From: Ancylobacter vacuolatus
GTDB lineage: Bacteria; Pseudomonadota; Alphaproteobacteria; Rhizobiales; Xanthobacteraceae
Reading direction: 5' to 3'
Assembly (NCBI RefSeq): GCF_030813595.1
Contig: NZ_JAUSUH010000003.1
Location: 62,001-126,000, forward strand
DNA: 64,000 nucleotides
A program made the position numbers and the translations under genes. Positions 24,580 through 33,275 of this stretch are shown here, one piece after another (position 1 is the stretch's first letter; every line of letters starts with the position of its first letter). Below the pieces are notes generated by a model. The model was not told where the DNA came from, did not search any database, and saw only the letters and a list, made by a program, of their open reading frames with translations.

Positions 24580-24732
24580 ATCGTCGCCTGACAAGAACAA
24601 AAACAGAACATCATCGCATTCACCGGAGGATGAGACGGAGCGCACCCAGTTCGCGCCAGGCCCGAGTCTAGGAATTTTATCCGACACCCACCTCCCCCCG
24701 CCGATACTGACCTCCGTTCAGCGAGGTTCCCC

Positions 24733-25008
24733 ATGAAATGCCCTTCACCTGAAAACCGCCGCCTAGGTCGCATTCGCGCGGCCCGCAGCGAGGAGCGCGA
24801 CGACATCATTGCCGGCCGCACGGCGGCGCTGCGGCCCTTTCTCGGGCGCCAGCCGGAAGGCCAGAGCACGACCTTGCGGCGCCTGCTGCGGGCCGAGCGC
24901 CGAGCCGCCGGCTCCGGCATGGGGTATGACGCGGCGCGCCATGCCGCGTTGCGCCGGCTGCTGGCCGAGGCGGAGGCAGCGCCCCTGCCGGGCAAGGCCC
25001 CAGCTTAA
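24733..25008 (+). CDS. Small Arg-rich hypothetical protein
   Basis: A 91-residue basic protein (many Arg, Ala and Leu), probably helical, with no signal peptide. The ATG at 24733 has GAGG upstream. It lies divergent from gafY and convergent to mucR, ending just before the shared terminator. No family was recognised. Its position next to gafYZ is noted, but no link is shown. Confidence 0.5.
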   Translation: MKCPSPENRRLGRIRAARSEERDDIIAGRTAALRPFLGRQPEGQSTTLRRLLRAERRAAGSGMGYDAARHAALRRLLAEAEAAPLPGKAPA

Positions 25009-25010
25009 CG

Positions 25011-25041
25011 AAAAAGGCCGCCACCCGGGGTGACGGCCTTT
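25011..25041 (-). terminator. Intrinsic terminator of mucR
   Basis: AAAGGCCG / CGGCCTTT stem enclosing CCACCCGGGGTGA. On the minus strand it is followed by five T; on the plus strand by only three, so it acts mainly on the mucR transcript but may serve both convergent genes. Confidence 0.75.
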
Positions 25042-25078
25042 CCAATCGGATCAGGAGCAGCGCTGTCAGCGCTGCTGT

Positions 25079-25504
25079 TCAGCCCGCAGCTGGGGAACGG
25101 CGGCGCTGCTGGCCGAGGCCCATCTCCTTCGCCAGCGCCGAGCGCGCGGCGGCATAGTTGGGCGCCACCATGGGATAGTCCGCCGGCAGGCCCCACTTCT
25201 CGCGATACGCCTCGGGGGTGAGGTTGTACTGCGTGCGCAGGTGGCGCTTCAGCGACTTGAACCTCTTGCCGTCTTCGAGACACACGATGTAATCGGGCAT
25301 CACCGACTTCTTCGGCGGAACGGCCGGCTTCAGCGGCTCCACCACCACCTCGACCTCGCCCTTGTCGACCCGCTGCAATGCGCCATGCACATCTGCAAGG
25401 AGGGTGACTAGTTCATTGGCCGAGACCGCATTATTGCTCACATACGCCGAGACGATATCGGCGGCGAGTTCGATATAGCTGTCGGCGTCGTTGATATCGC
25501 TCAT
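25079..25504 (-). CDS. mucR: MucR/Ros-family transcriptional regulator
   Basis: A 141-residue global regulator of the Rhizobiales type. The N-terminal 60 residues are the oligomerising part; the Ros/MucR domain is at 70-135 ([20 protein letters not shown], then [20 protein letters not shown]). Zinc ligands C75, D78 and H88 are present, but the usual fourth ligand, His in the T-H-Y motif, is Gln92 here. Such proteins silence AT-rich DNA and surface polysaccharide or motility genes. The divergent msrB is 366 bases away, and a dyad at 25580-25602 may be an autoregulatory site. Confidence 0.9.
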   Translation of the reverse strand: MSDINDADSYIELAADIVSAYVSNNAVSANELVTLLADVHGALQRVDKGEVEVVVEPLKPAVPPKKSVMPDYIVCLEDGKRFKSLKRHLRTQYNLTPEAYREKWGLPADYPMVAPNYAAARSALAKEMGLGQQRRRSPAAG

Positions 25505-25579
25505 GGCCCATTCTTCAATTCATTTTGCAAAAGTCTCATGCAACGCCGAAGCGCGCCCTGCGCGCCGCCATTGTACGTC

Positions 25580-25602
25580 CAAATACGTCACGTCCAAACG
25601 TA
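25580..25602. promoter_or_regulatory. Inverted repeat in mucR-msrB spacer
   Basis: AATACGT-N9-ACGTATT, perfect arms, with the word ACGTCCAAA occurring twice around it. The spacer 25505-25870 contains no supported gene. It is AT-richer than average around 25500-25690, as expected for a MucR-autoregulated promoter. Confidence 0.35.
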
Positions 25603-25870
25603 TTCGCCACACCGACGGCCACTAAGCCACAGATAGACTTGAACAGGAGAGATAACAAGATTTTTCGAGTGCCATTGGTCGCAATGATGTGTGCAACGCG
25701 GTGAAGCCGTGAAACTGTCGCCTGCCCGCCGCAAGCTCAATTTAATCGAAAGCCTGTGGCGGCGCGACGACGCGCCGGCGATCCGCCGGGCAAAACTTCC
25801 TGAAGGACGACAACACTTGCCGCTGCCCTCAGGGGCCATTATCTCAGCGGAAAACCTGAAGGATTTTCCC

Positions 25871-26308
25871 ATGGACCAGATCTCCCGCCGCCCCCGCGTG
25901 GTGAAGTCCGACGCACAGTGGCGCGCCCAGCTCACCCCCGAGCAATACCATGTGACCCGTGGCCACGGCACTGAATGCGCCTTCAGCGGCCCGCATCTCT
26001 CCCAGAAGGAGCCCGGCATCTACCACTGCGTGTGTTGCGAGGCGCCGCTGTTCCGCTCCAACGCCAAGTTCGAATCGGGCACGGGTTGGCCAAGCTTCTT
26101 CCAGCCGGTGGATGCCGAGGCGGTCAGCGAGTATCACGACCATTCCTACGGCATGCATCGGGTCGAGGTGCGCTGCGCCACCTGCGACGCCCATCTTGGC
26201 CATGTGTTCCCTGATGGCCCGCCGCCCACGCGCCAGCGCTTCTGCATCAACGGCGTCGCCCTCGCCTTCCAGGCCGATGCGCCCAAAGGCGAGGAAGAGT
26301 CCGCGTGA
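25871..26308 (+). CDS. msrB: Peptide-methionine (R)-S-oxide reductase
   Basis: A 145-residue enzyme reducing Met-R-sulfoxide in proteins. The catalytic Cys125 is in [11 protein letters not shown]; the structural zinc is bound by C53/C56 (CVCC) and C102/C105 (CATC); [10 protein letters not shown] and [11 protein letters not shown] are invariant blocks. C36 in GTECAFSG is at the usual recycling-Cys position. GAAGGA lies ten bases before the ATG; the frame is open to 25691, but that extension is not part of the family. Its stop overlaps the next gene's start. Confidence 0.93.
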   Translation: MDQISRRPRVVKSDAQWRAQLTPEQYHVTRGHGTECAFSGPHLSQKEPGIYHCVCCEAPLFRSNAKFESGTGWPSFFQPVDAEAVSEYHDHSYGMHRVEVRCATCDAHLGHVFPDGPPPTRQRFCINGVALAFQADAPKGEEESA

Positions 26309-28410
26309 CCGACACCACCACCGCCGACAGCCTCGCCCCCGCCCATCCGCCGCTGATTCGCAGCTTTCACGGCCAGACGCTGGTGGACCCCCACGCCTGG
26401 CTGCGTGCCGATAATTGGCGCGAGGTGATGCGCGATCCCGCCCTGCTGGCGCCCGATATCCGCGCCTGGCTGGAGGCCGAGAACGCCGCCGCCGAGGCAT
26501 GGCTGGCCCCGCACGCCGCCTTGCGCACCCAGCTGGTCAAGGAGATGCGCGGGCGCATCAAGGAGGATGATTCGTCCGTGCCCTCCACGGATGGCCCCTT
26601 CGCCTATTTCACCCGCTTCCGCGAGGGCGGGCAGCACCCGCTGATCTGCCGCCGCCCGGCCGGTGCCATTGCCGGCGAAACCGTGCTTCTCGACGGCGAC
26701 GCGCTGGCGGAAGGGAAGGCCTATTTCCAGTTCGGCGACGCCCAGCAATCCCCCGACCATCGCCTCTTCGCCTGGACGACGGATGAGGCCGGCTCGGAAT
26801 ATTACACGCTGCGCATCCGCGACATCGAGGCCGGCACCGACCTTCCCGATCTGGTCACGGAAACCACCGGCGACGTGTTGTGGAGCGCTGATGGCGCTTA
26901 CCTGTTCTATATCCGCCGCGACGCCGAGCACCGCCCGAGCTTTGTCTACCGCCACCGGCTGGGCGCTGATCCGGCGCAGGACGTGCTGGTCTATGAGGAG
27001 CCGGACAAGGGCTTCTTCGTCTCGCTCGGCCGCACCCAGTCCCGCCGCTTCGGCCTCATCTCCTGCGGCGACCACGACACCAGCGAGGTCTGGCTCCTCG
27101 ACCTCGACGCCCCGCTCAAAGCCCCGGTACGGGTGGAGCCGCGCGAGGCCGGCCTGCGCTACGGCGTCGAGCATCATCCCGCGCTGGACGGGGTCGAGAG
27201 CCTGATCATCGAGACCAATGCCGACGGGGCCGAGGACTTCAAGATCGTCACCGCGCCGCTGGCGACGCCCGGGCGCGCCCATTGGCGCGATCTGGTGCCG
27301 CACAAGCCCGGCCGCCTGCTCCTGTCGGCAACCGTGCTGCGGGGGCATCTGGTGCGACTGGAGCGCGAGGACGGGCTGCCGCGCCTCGTGGTGCGGACGC
27401 TGGCGGACGGCACGGAGCATGCCGTCGCCTTCGCCGAGGAGGCCTATTCGCTCGGCTTCGATCCCGGCCATGGCTTCGACAAGACCGAGATCCGCTTCAC
27501 CTATTCCTCCATGACGACCCCGTCCGAGGTGTGGGACTATGACGTCGCCAGCCGCGCCCGGACGCTGCGCAAGCGCCAGGAAGTGCCCTCCGGCCACGAC
27601 CCGAAGCGCTATGTCACCCGCCGCCTGATGGCCCCCGCGGCGGATGGCGAGCTTGTGCCGGTGTCGCTGCTCTTCGCCGCCGACACTGCGCTCGACGGCA
27701 GCGCGCCCTGCCTGCTCTATGGCTATGGCGCCTATGGCATGTCCATGCCGGCGGGCTTTTCCACCGGGCGCCTGTCGCTGGTGGATCGCGGCTTCGTTTT
27801 CGCCATCGCCCATATTCGCGGCGGCACGGAAAAGGGCTGGCGCTGGTACCGCGAGGGCAAGCTCGCCCGCAAGACCAACACGTTCAGCGACTTCATCGCC
27901 GCCGGCGAGCACCTTGTCGCCGAGAAGATCGTCGCGCCCGACCGCATCATCGCCCATGGCGGCTCGGCTGGCGGCATGCTGATGGGCGCGGTGGCCAATA
28001 TGCGCCCGGGGCTGTTCGCCGGGATCGTGGCGGAAGTGCCCTTTGTCGACGTGCTCAACACCATGCTCGACGACACGCTCCCTCTCACCCCGCCGGAATG
28101 GCCGGAATGGGGCAATCCGATCACGGATGCCGAGGCCTTCGCCACCATCCGGGCCTACTCGCCCTACGACAATGTGGCGGCGCAGGACTATCCCGCCCTG
28201 TTCGCTTTGGCCGGCCTCACCGATCCGCGCGTCACCTATTGGGAGCCGGCGAAATGGGTGGCGAAGCTGCGCGCGCTGAAGACCGATAAACGCCCGCTGC
28301 TGCTGCGCACCAATATGGAGGCGGGCCATGGCGGTGCCTCGGGCCGGTTCGACCGGCTGGAGGAAACCGCGATGATCTTCGCCTTCGCGCTCGCCACGGC
28401 GGGGCGCTGA
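26305..28410 (+). CDS. ptrB: S9A serine oligopeptidase (oligopeptidase B type)
   Basis: A 701-residue cytosolic prolyl-oligopeptidase-fold protein. Residues ~70-400 form the beta-propeller and the C-terminal ~250 the alpha/beta hydrolase. Nucleophile Ser is in [12 protein letters not shown], the Asp is near GLTDPRV and the His in [25 protein letters not shown] and [18 protein letters not shown] are oligopeptidase B signatures, implying cleavage after basic residues of short peptides. GTG start at 26305, overlapping msrB by four bases, so the two are coupled. Confidence 0.9.
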   Translation: MTDTTTADSLAPAHPPLIRSFHGQTLVDPHAWLRADNWREVMRDPALLAPDIRAWLEAENAAAEAWLAPHAALRTQLVKEMRGRIKEDDSSVPSTDGPFAYFTRFREGGQHPLICRRPAGAIAGETVLLDGDALAEGKAYFQFGDAQQSPDHRLFAWTTDEAGSEYYTLRIRDIEAGTDLPDLVTETTGDVLWSADGAYLFYIRRDAEHRPSFVYRHRLGADPAQDVLVYEEPDKGFFVSLGRTQSRRFGLISCGDHDTSEVWLLDLDAPLKAPVRVEPREAGLRYGVEHHPALDGVESLIIETNADGAEDFKIVTAPLATPGRAHWRDLVPHKPGRLLLSATVLRGHLVRLEREDGLPRLVVRTLADGTEHAVAFAEEAYSLGFDPGHGFDKTEIRFTYSSMTTPSEVWDYDVASRARTLRKRQEVPSGHDPKRYVTRRLMAPAADGELVPVSLLFAADTALDGSAPCLLYGYGAYGMSMPAGFSTGRLSLVDRGFVFAIAHIRGGTEKGWRWYREGKLARKTNTFSDFIAAGEHLVAEKIVAPDRIIAHGGSAGGMLMGAVANMRPGLFAGIVAEVPFVDVLNTMLDDTLPLTPPEWPEWGNPITDAEAFATIRAYSPYDNVAAQDYPALFALAGLTDPRVTYWEPAKWVAKLRALKTDKRPLLLRTNMEAGHGGASGRFDRLEETAMIFAFALATAGR

Positions 28411-28441
28411 CGCTCTTCGGCCCACGGACATCCACAACATG

Positions 28442-28467
28442 AAAAAGGGCGCCCGAGGGCGCCCTTT
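28442..28467 (-). terminator. Terminator of the 28492-29667 gene
   Basis: AAAAAGGGCGCCC / GGCGCCCTTT with a GAG loop. On the minus strand the stem GGGCGCC is followed by five T. It may also end the convergent ptrB transcript. Confidence 0.75.
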
Positions 28468-28491
28468 GCAGATCTACCGACCGACGGCACC

Positions 28492-29667
28492 TCAATCGCG
28501 GGCGGCGGCGCCCGCGACATGGTCGCGCAGTTCCTGCAGCGAGGCGAAGCGCAACACACCGTCCGGCAGGTCTGCCTCGATCGAGCCATCGGAATAGAGC
28601 GTGTAGCTCATGCCGCCAATGGTGCCGGACTTGAGCACGGTGACGGAAGGCGTCTCCGGCGCCGGCGCGGGCTCGTCGACCAGCAGGTCCGCCTCGCGCA
28701 GGAAGGCGGGCGGCGCCTCATCCGGCTCGGGCAGGAAGGGCTCGTGCGGATGCGGCCCCTCGACCTCCTCGGCGGCGGGGGAGGCGGAAGGCGCAGGGGC
28801 GATAGCGGGTGCGGGCCGCTCCACCGGCAGGCCCGCGCCCGCGGCTGGACGCAGGAAGCCCGGCGGATCGCGGCGCAGAGGTTCGGTGCGTGCAGGCTCG
28901 TTTCTCACAGGCTCGGAGCGCGGAGGCTCTGGCCGGAACGGCTCGGACCGCGCGGGTTCGACCCGCAGCGGCTCGGGGCGCTCAGCGTCGGGGCGCACAG
29001 GCTCGTGGCGGGGAGGCTCGGGGCGCAGGGGTTCGTGGCGCAGGGGTTCGTGGCGTTGAGGCTCGGGCCGAACCGTCTCCGCGCGGAGGGGCTCGGAACG
29101 GAGAGGTTCGGTGCGCACCGGCTCCGCCCGTGTGCTCTCCCGGCGCGCCGCCTCGGCAAGGGGGGAACGGAAGGGCGGCAGGGGCTCGTATTCAGGCTCG
29201 AATTCAGGCTCGGGCGCGAACTCCCGCTCCGGCTCGAACGCCGCTTCGCCCGCGCTCGGAGGCTCGGCGGCACGCTTTCGGCCGAACCAGGCCGGCGGCG
29301 CGCGCTCCTCCTCGACCAGGGGCAGTTCCTGCGGCGCGCGTGCCGGGGGTGCGTCCTCGAAGGCCGAGGTCACCGGGGCGAGGGCTACGCCCGCAACGGC
29401 GTCCGTGGCCGCCTCCATCCGCCCGGCAGGGTGCTCGTCCTCGAAAGGCTCGACATGCACCGCCCCTTCCAGCTTCTCGGCGATGTCGCCCAAGACCCGC
29501 AGAATGAAGCCGAGGGCGACCATCAGAAGACCGCCGACAAAAGCGGTACTGCCGACCATCATCAGGCCCGCGCCGGAAGTCGTCTCCGCGGAACCGAACC
29601 CAATTACGCCGAAGACGATGCCGAGCGCGGCCAGAGCCGCGCCGATTCCGATGACTACTGCACCCAT
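28492..29667 (-). CDS. Membrane protein with 18-unit RxEPx repeat
   Basis: A 391-residue protein. Two N-terminal transmembrane helices (residues 3-26 and 33-57) are followed by a long acidic/Pro-rich cytosolic or periplasmic region. Residues 180-269 are 18 consecutive five-residue units of the form R-x-E-P-x. A compact C-terminal domain (~345-385: VLKSGTIGGMSYTLYSDGSI, then EADLPDGVLRFASLQELRDH) looks like a small conserved fold found in other Rhizobiales membrane proteins. Function unknown. The repeat suggests a spacer or binding rod, similar in concept to PE-rich linkers of polar or TonB-like proteins. Confidence 0.75.
   Translation of the reverse strand: MGAVVIGIGAALAALGIVFGVIGFGSAETTSGAGLMMVGSTAFVGGLLMVALGFILRVLGDIAEKLEGAVHVEPFEDEHPAGRMEAATDAVAGVALAPVTSAFEDAPPARAPQELPLVEEERAPPAWFGRKRAAEPPSAGEAAFEPEREFAPEPEFEPEYEPLPPFRSPLAEAARRESTRAEPVRTEPLRSEPLRAETVRPEPQRHEPLRHEPLRPEPPRHEPVRPDAERPEPLRVEPARSEPFRPEPPRSEPVRNEPARTEPLRRDPPGFLRPAAGAGLPVERPAPAIAPAPSASPAAEEVEGPHPHEPFLPEPDEAPPAFLREADLLVDEPAPAPETPSVTVLKSGTIGGMSYTLYSDGSIEADLPDGVLRFASLQELRDHVAGAAARD
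28861..29130 (-). repeat. 15-bp-period coding repeat (18 units of RxEPx)
   Basis: The minus strand reads units of 15 bases around CGC-N3-GAG-CCC-N3. The units have diverged at the x positions, while Arg, Glu and Pro are kept in nearly all; exceptions are RAETV, RPDAE and RRDPP. Selection on the charge and proline pattern rather than very recent slippage is suggested. Confidence 0.8.
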
Positions 29668-29939
29668 GAAGAAACTCCGCCGGACCGATTCGCCGTCGGT
29701 CCTTCTTGTACGAGACTTTACGTCCAGTACAGCTTTAGCGAAAGCGGGCAGGTCGATTGTCGCACCACCCCGCCGCCCCCCGCGGCGGTGGGGAAGAATT
29801 CGGCCGCGCGCGACGCTTTTGGTTGTCGCCCGCGCCGTCGCGCCCTATCTAATCGGTGCCGATCTTTCATGGTGCCCGCGCACCCGCGAGGGGCGCCAAC
29901 GCGGCGCGGCCGGATTTCATTTCTGCGGAGACAGATTCC

Positions 29940-30536
29940 ATGTCCTTCACGCTTCCCGAGCTTCCCTACTCCCACGACGCCCTCGCCCCCTTCATGTCGC
30001 GCGAGACGCTCGAATATCACCACGACAAGCACCACCTCGCCTATGTGAACAACGGCAACAATCTGCTGAAGGGCACGGAGTGGGAAGGCCAGTCGCTGGA
30101 AGAGATCGTCAAGGGCTCCTTCGGCAAGAATGCCGGCCTGTTCAACAATGCCGGCCAGCACTTCAACCACCTCCACTTCTGGAACTGGATGAAGCCGAAT
30201 GGCGGCGGCGCCATTCCTAGCGAGCTTGAGAAGAAGATCATCGAGGACCTCGGCTCGGTCGAGAAGATGAAGGAAGACTTCATCCAGGCCGGCGTGACCC
30301 AGTTCGGCTCGGGCTGGAACTGGCTGGCGGTCAAGGACGGCAAGATCGTCGTCATGAAGACCCCCAATGGCGAGAGCCCGCTGGTTCACGGCGCCAGCCC
30401 GATCCTCGGCTGCGACGTGTGGGAACACTCCTACTACATCGACTACCGCAACCGCCGCCCCGACTACCTCAAGGCGTTCGTCGAGAACCTGGTGAACTGG
30501 GACTACGTCGCCGAGCTGTATTCCAAGGCCGTCTGA
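29940..30536 (+). CDS. sodB: Superoxide dismutase (Fe/Mn family)
   Basis: A 198-residue enzyme converting superoxide to H2O2 and O2. Metal ligands are His in LEYHHDKHH, His in GQHFNHLHFW, and Asp and His in DVWEHSYYIDYRN. AGVTQFGSGWNWLA carries the second-shell region; the Gln in NNAGQHFNH at the N-terminal ligand helix leans toward the Fe type, but metal cannot be decided here. Start ATG 29940; an upstream extension to 29856 is rejected. The 272-base spacer to the divergent gene shows no clear operator. Confidence 0.93.
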   Translation: MSFTLPELPYSHDALAPFMSRETLEYHHDKHHLAYVNNGNNLLKGTEWEGQSLEEIVKGSFGKNAGLFNNAGQHFNHLHFWNWMKPNGGGAIPSELEKKIIEDLGSVEKMKEDFIQAGVTQFGSGWNWLAVKDGKIVVMKTPNGESPLVHGASPILGCDVWEHSYYIDYRNRRPDYLKAFVENLVNWDYVAELYSKAV

Positions 30537-30556
30537 GCGGTCTTCGCGCGAAAACC

Positions 30557-30586
30557 GGGCGCCGTCGCGGGTCGACGGCGCCCTTT
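30557..30586 (+). terminator. Terminator of sodB
   Basis: An eleven-pair stem GGGCGCCGTCG / CGACGGCGCCC with loop CGGGT, followed by five T. It stands 20 bases after the sodB stop. Confidence 0.85.
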
Positions 30587-30604
30587 TTCATGGGCATCGC
30601 GCCC

Positions 30605-30979
30605 CTATTGCCCGAACGGCACCTCGGTGCGCGGGCCCGCCGGGCGCGCCTTGGGCGGCCAGCCCTTGACGCAATAGTCGTTCCAGAAATTGAGCTGCCA
30701 GGCCGAACGCCACTGATACAGCCAGTTGTCGCATTCGGCCTTGCTGCGGAAGCACCCGTCAGCGGTGCGCCCCTCGATGAAGTCAAAGTTCCACGGCGAC
30801 TGGCGACGGCCGGTGAAATGGCCGTACCAGAGCTGCCCCGCCGGGATCGAAGCCGCCATCTTGCGACAGTCGCCGCCGGGAAAGGTCCCGGTGAATTCAT
30901 AGGCCTCGGCCGCGCCGCCGGCCGCCCCCAGCATGAGCCCGGCGAAGACCGCCGCCGACGCAATCGCTTTCCCGCGCAT
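30605..30979 (-). CDS. Secreted Cys-containing hypothetical protein
   Basis: A 124-residue protein with a signal peptide (residues 1-25, ending AEA). The mature part is rich in Trp and aromatic residues with four cysteines (GGDCRKMAA, DGCFRSKAECDNWLYQW, NDYCVKGW), probably two disulfides. Start ATG 30979 with GAGGGA upstream. It is convergent to sodB. No family was recognised. Confidence 0.7.
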   Translation of the reverse strand: MRGKAIASAAVFAGLMLGAAGGAAEAYEFTGTFPGGDCRKMAASIPAGQLWYGHFTGRRQSPWNFDFIEGRTADGCFRSKAECDNWLYQWRSAWQLNFWNDYCVKGWPPKARPAGPRTEVPFGQ

Positions 30980-31062
30980 GGCACTTCCCTCCACGGCCGG
31001 CGAAAGGTCGCGGCCGGCACCTCGTCAATGTATGCGCCGGCGAGGCGAGGGAAAGGGGCCCC

Positions 31063-32052
31063 CTACAGCCAGCGGATCATCCGCAGCCACGCCACCAGCC
31101 CGACGCCGAGCCCGGCGGCGAGGATCGTCACCGCCCAGAAGCCGTTCGGGTCCTGCGAGCCGGGAATGCCTTCCACATTCATGCCCATCAGGCCGGTAAT
31201 CAGCGTCAGCGGGGCGAAGATCACCGTCACCGCCGCCAGCACCAGCATGGAGCGGTTCATCTGCTCGGCGCGCCGTTCCACCATCTGGTCATAGATGACG
31301 GCAGCACGGTCGCGCACCGAATCCAGTTCCTCGGCGAAGCGCGTCACCCGGTCCGCGGCCTCGCGCAGCCGGTTGCGATCGCGCGGCGAGAGCCATTCGG
31401 CGTCTTCGAGCGAAAAATGGTTAAGCGCCTCGCGCTGCGGGGCGATATAGCGGCGCAGGATGATGGCGACGCGCCGCACCTCGGACACTTTGGGGCTGAG
31501 ATTGGACAGGGTGGCGCTCAGCACCTGCTCCTCCAGCTCGTCCGCCTGTTCGGCCAGCGCGGTGATCACCGTATCCATGCGGTCGACCAGACGCATCGAG
31601 AGATCGGCGACGAACTCGCCGGGTGTGCGCGGCGCCCGCCCGCGCTGGATCGCGTCCTCGAAGTCGCCCACCGCCGACAACGCCTTCCGGCGCACCGACA
31701 CGATGCGGTGCGGCTCCACCCAGAAGCGGATGGAGTGCATCTCGTCCGGCAGCGAATAGGGCATCAAATTGATACCGCGCAGATTGAGGAAGGCGCCATT
31801 GTCGAACAGCGCGCAGCGCGGGCGCGTCTCCGCCGCCACCATCGATTCAAGGATCGAATGGTCGATGCCGCTGTGATCGGTCAGCCAGGAGCTGCGATTA
31901 TAGCGATGGTCGAGCTGCTGAAGATTGATCCACTGGAAGCGCTCCCCGGCCGGCACGCCCTGCCCGATCTCCTCCCAGCCGATCCGCCGCGCTCCGCCAT
32001 TGCCGTCGAACGACCAGGCGGAAACGAGACCTTCTTTATCGTGATCGGGCAA
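31063..32052 (-). CDS. zntB: CorA-family zinc transporter, ZntB-like
   Basis: A 329-residue metal transporter: large cytosolic N-domain, long helix, then two C-terminal transmembrane helices. Between them is TGLMGMNVEGIPG, the GMN-type selectivity motif in the GMNxxGIPG form typical of ZntB. LRRYIAPQREAL is another ZntB block. I choose TTG 32052, which has AGGAG seven bases upstream and gives the family length; the frame is open to 32133 through another TTG without a good ribosome site. It would move Zn2+ (or protons with Zn2+) across the inner membrane. Confidence 0.85.
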   Translation of the reverse strand: MPDHDKEGLVSAWSFDGNGGARRIGWEEIGQGVPAGERFQWINLQQLDHRYNRSSWLTDHSGIDHSILESMVAAETRPRCALFDNGAFLNLRGINLMPYSLPDEMHSIRFWVEPHRIVSVRRKALSAVGDFEDAIQRGRAPRTPGEFVADLSMRLVDRMDTVITALAEQADELEEQVLSATLSNLSPKVSEVRRVAIILRRYIAPQREALNHFSLEDAEWLSPRDRNRLREAADRVTRFAEELDSVRDRAAVIYDQMVERRAEQMNRSMLVLAAVTVIFAPLTLITGLMGMNVEGIPGSQDPNGFWAVTILAAGLGVGLVAWLRMIRWL

Positions 32053-32236
32053 AGCCTGGCTCCTGCGTTTCGCGAATGAATGGCAGATGAACGCCCCCGA
32101 TGGAATGCGTTCAGTTTGATGAACCTTTTGCAACAGCAGGTTCAGATTGGGTTCGGTAGCAGGCGGCTAGGGTGGCGCTCATCAAAGGCCACACCGGCCC
32201 GCGAGCGACAAGCAGCGTCCATCCGAGGATTTCGCC

Positions 32237-32620
32237 ATGATCGGCTTCACCAAGACCAGCAAGCTCGTCGCGCTCGCTCTCGCGGGCGCTACCCTCCTCG
32301 CCGCAGTTCCCGCCGCCGCCGATGGCTGGCGTGGCCCGGGCTGGCGCGGCCATGGTGGCGGCGGCCCCGGCTGGGGGCGTCCCGGCTACGGCCCGGGCTG
32401 GCGTGGTCCCGGCTGGGGCGGCCCCGGCTATTACTACGGCCCGCGTCGCAACAATAACGGCGCCGCCGTCGCCGCCGGCATCATTGGCGGCCTCGCCGTT
32501 GGTGCGATCGCGGCCGGCGCCGCCAATAACTACTATCGCCCGAGCTGCTGGACGGAAACGCGCACGCTCTACAACAGCTGGGGCCAGCCCTATTACCGCG
32601 ATGTCGAGGTATGCCGCTGA
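32237..32620 (+). CDS. Secreted Gly/Trp/Pro-rich protein
   Basis: A 127-residue protein: signal peptide to ~residue 28 (ending AAA-DG), then a low-complexity segment of GWRGPGW/GGPGWGRPG-type units (~30-68), a Gly/Ala hydrophobic stretch (AAVAAGIIGGLAVGAIAAGA) and a C-terminal CWTETRTLYNSWGQPYYRDV tail with two cysteines. Such proteins are common in Rhizobiales and probably sit in the periplasm or outer membrane. Function unknown. Confidence 0.75.
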   Translation: MIGFTKTSKLVALALAGATLLAAVPAAADGWRGPGWRGHGGGGPGWGRPGYGPGWRGPGWGGPGYYYGPRRNNNGAAVAAGIIGGLAVGAIAAGAANNYYRPSCWTETRTLYNSWGQPYYRDVEVCR

Positions 32621-32723
32621 ACGGCGCCCTCTCCTTCCCAAGGCGCGACGGACGAGCGGGCGGCGGAGCGATCCGCCGCCCTTCGTGCGTCGGTCCGCCC
32701 TCTCGCACATGCCCCCTCGCGTG

Positions 32724-33275
32724 TCAGTCGCTCGCCGGCTGCGGCTCCACCTTGACGATGCCGCTGCGGTCGAGCCCGGCCAGCGCCGCCGTCACCGCCA
32801 CCCCGCCGACAGTGAGGTCGGGCGCCAGTTCGCTCAGCGGAATTAGCGCGAAGGCCCGCTCCATCATGCGCGGATGCGGGATTTCGAGGTCCGGCTCGGC
32901 TACTACCTCGTCGCCATAGAGCAATATGTCGATGTCGATGGTGCGCGGCCCGAAGCGCACCTCGCGGCTGCGGTCGCGGCCAAACGCGTGCTCGACGCCG
33001 AGCAGCATGTGCAGCAGTTCGCGCGCCGAGAGTTCGGTTTCCACCGCCACCACCATGTTGAGATAGGGCCCCTGCGGCACCGGCCCCCAGGGCGGGGTCT
33101 CGTAGAGCGAGGAACGGGCGATGATCTTCAGCCCCGTGCGGGCGATCAGCCCCACCGCCTTCGCCATGGTGCCAGCGCGGTCGCCTAGATTGGAGCCGAG
33201 GCAGAGATAGGCCACGGCTTTCTCGACCTTGCGCGGCCGGCGAACGAAGAACTCATGAGGCAGCTTAGGAGGCAT
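32724..33275 (-). CDS. folK: 2-amino-4-hydroxy-6-hydroxymethyldihydropteridine diphosphokinase
   Basis: A 183-residue folate enzyme transferring pyrophosphate from ATP to the pterin. YLCLGSNLGDR, SLYETPPWGPVPQGPYLN and FGPRTIDIDILLYGD (Mg-binding Asp pair) are all present. It overlaps the end of folP by 11 bases and is translated from within it. The N-terminal 20 residues (PPKLPHEFFVRRPRKVEK) precede the usual fold and may be an extension. Confidence 0.93.
   Translation of the reverse strand: MPPKLPHEFFVRRPRKVEKAVAYLCLGSNLGDRAGTMAKAVGLIARTGLKIIARSSLYETPPWGPVPQGPYLNMVVAVETELSARELLHMLLGVEHAFGRDRSREVRFGPRTIDIDILLYGDEVVAEPDLEIPHPRMMERAFALIPLSELAPDLTVGGVAVTAALAGLDRSGIVKVEPQPASD

Noticed and set aside
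26146-28440. 764-codon minus-strand open frame over msrB/ptrB
   Set aside because: Antisense to two well-supported enzymes; His/Arg/Gln-rich shadow sequence with no motif.
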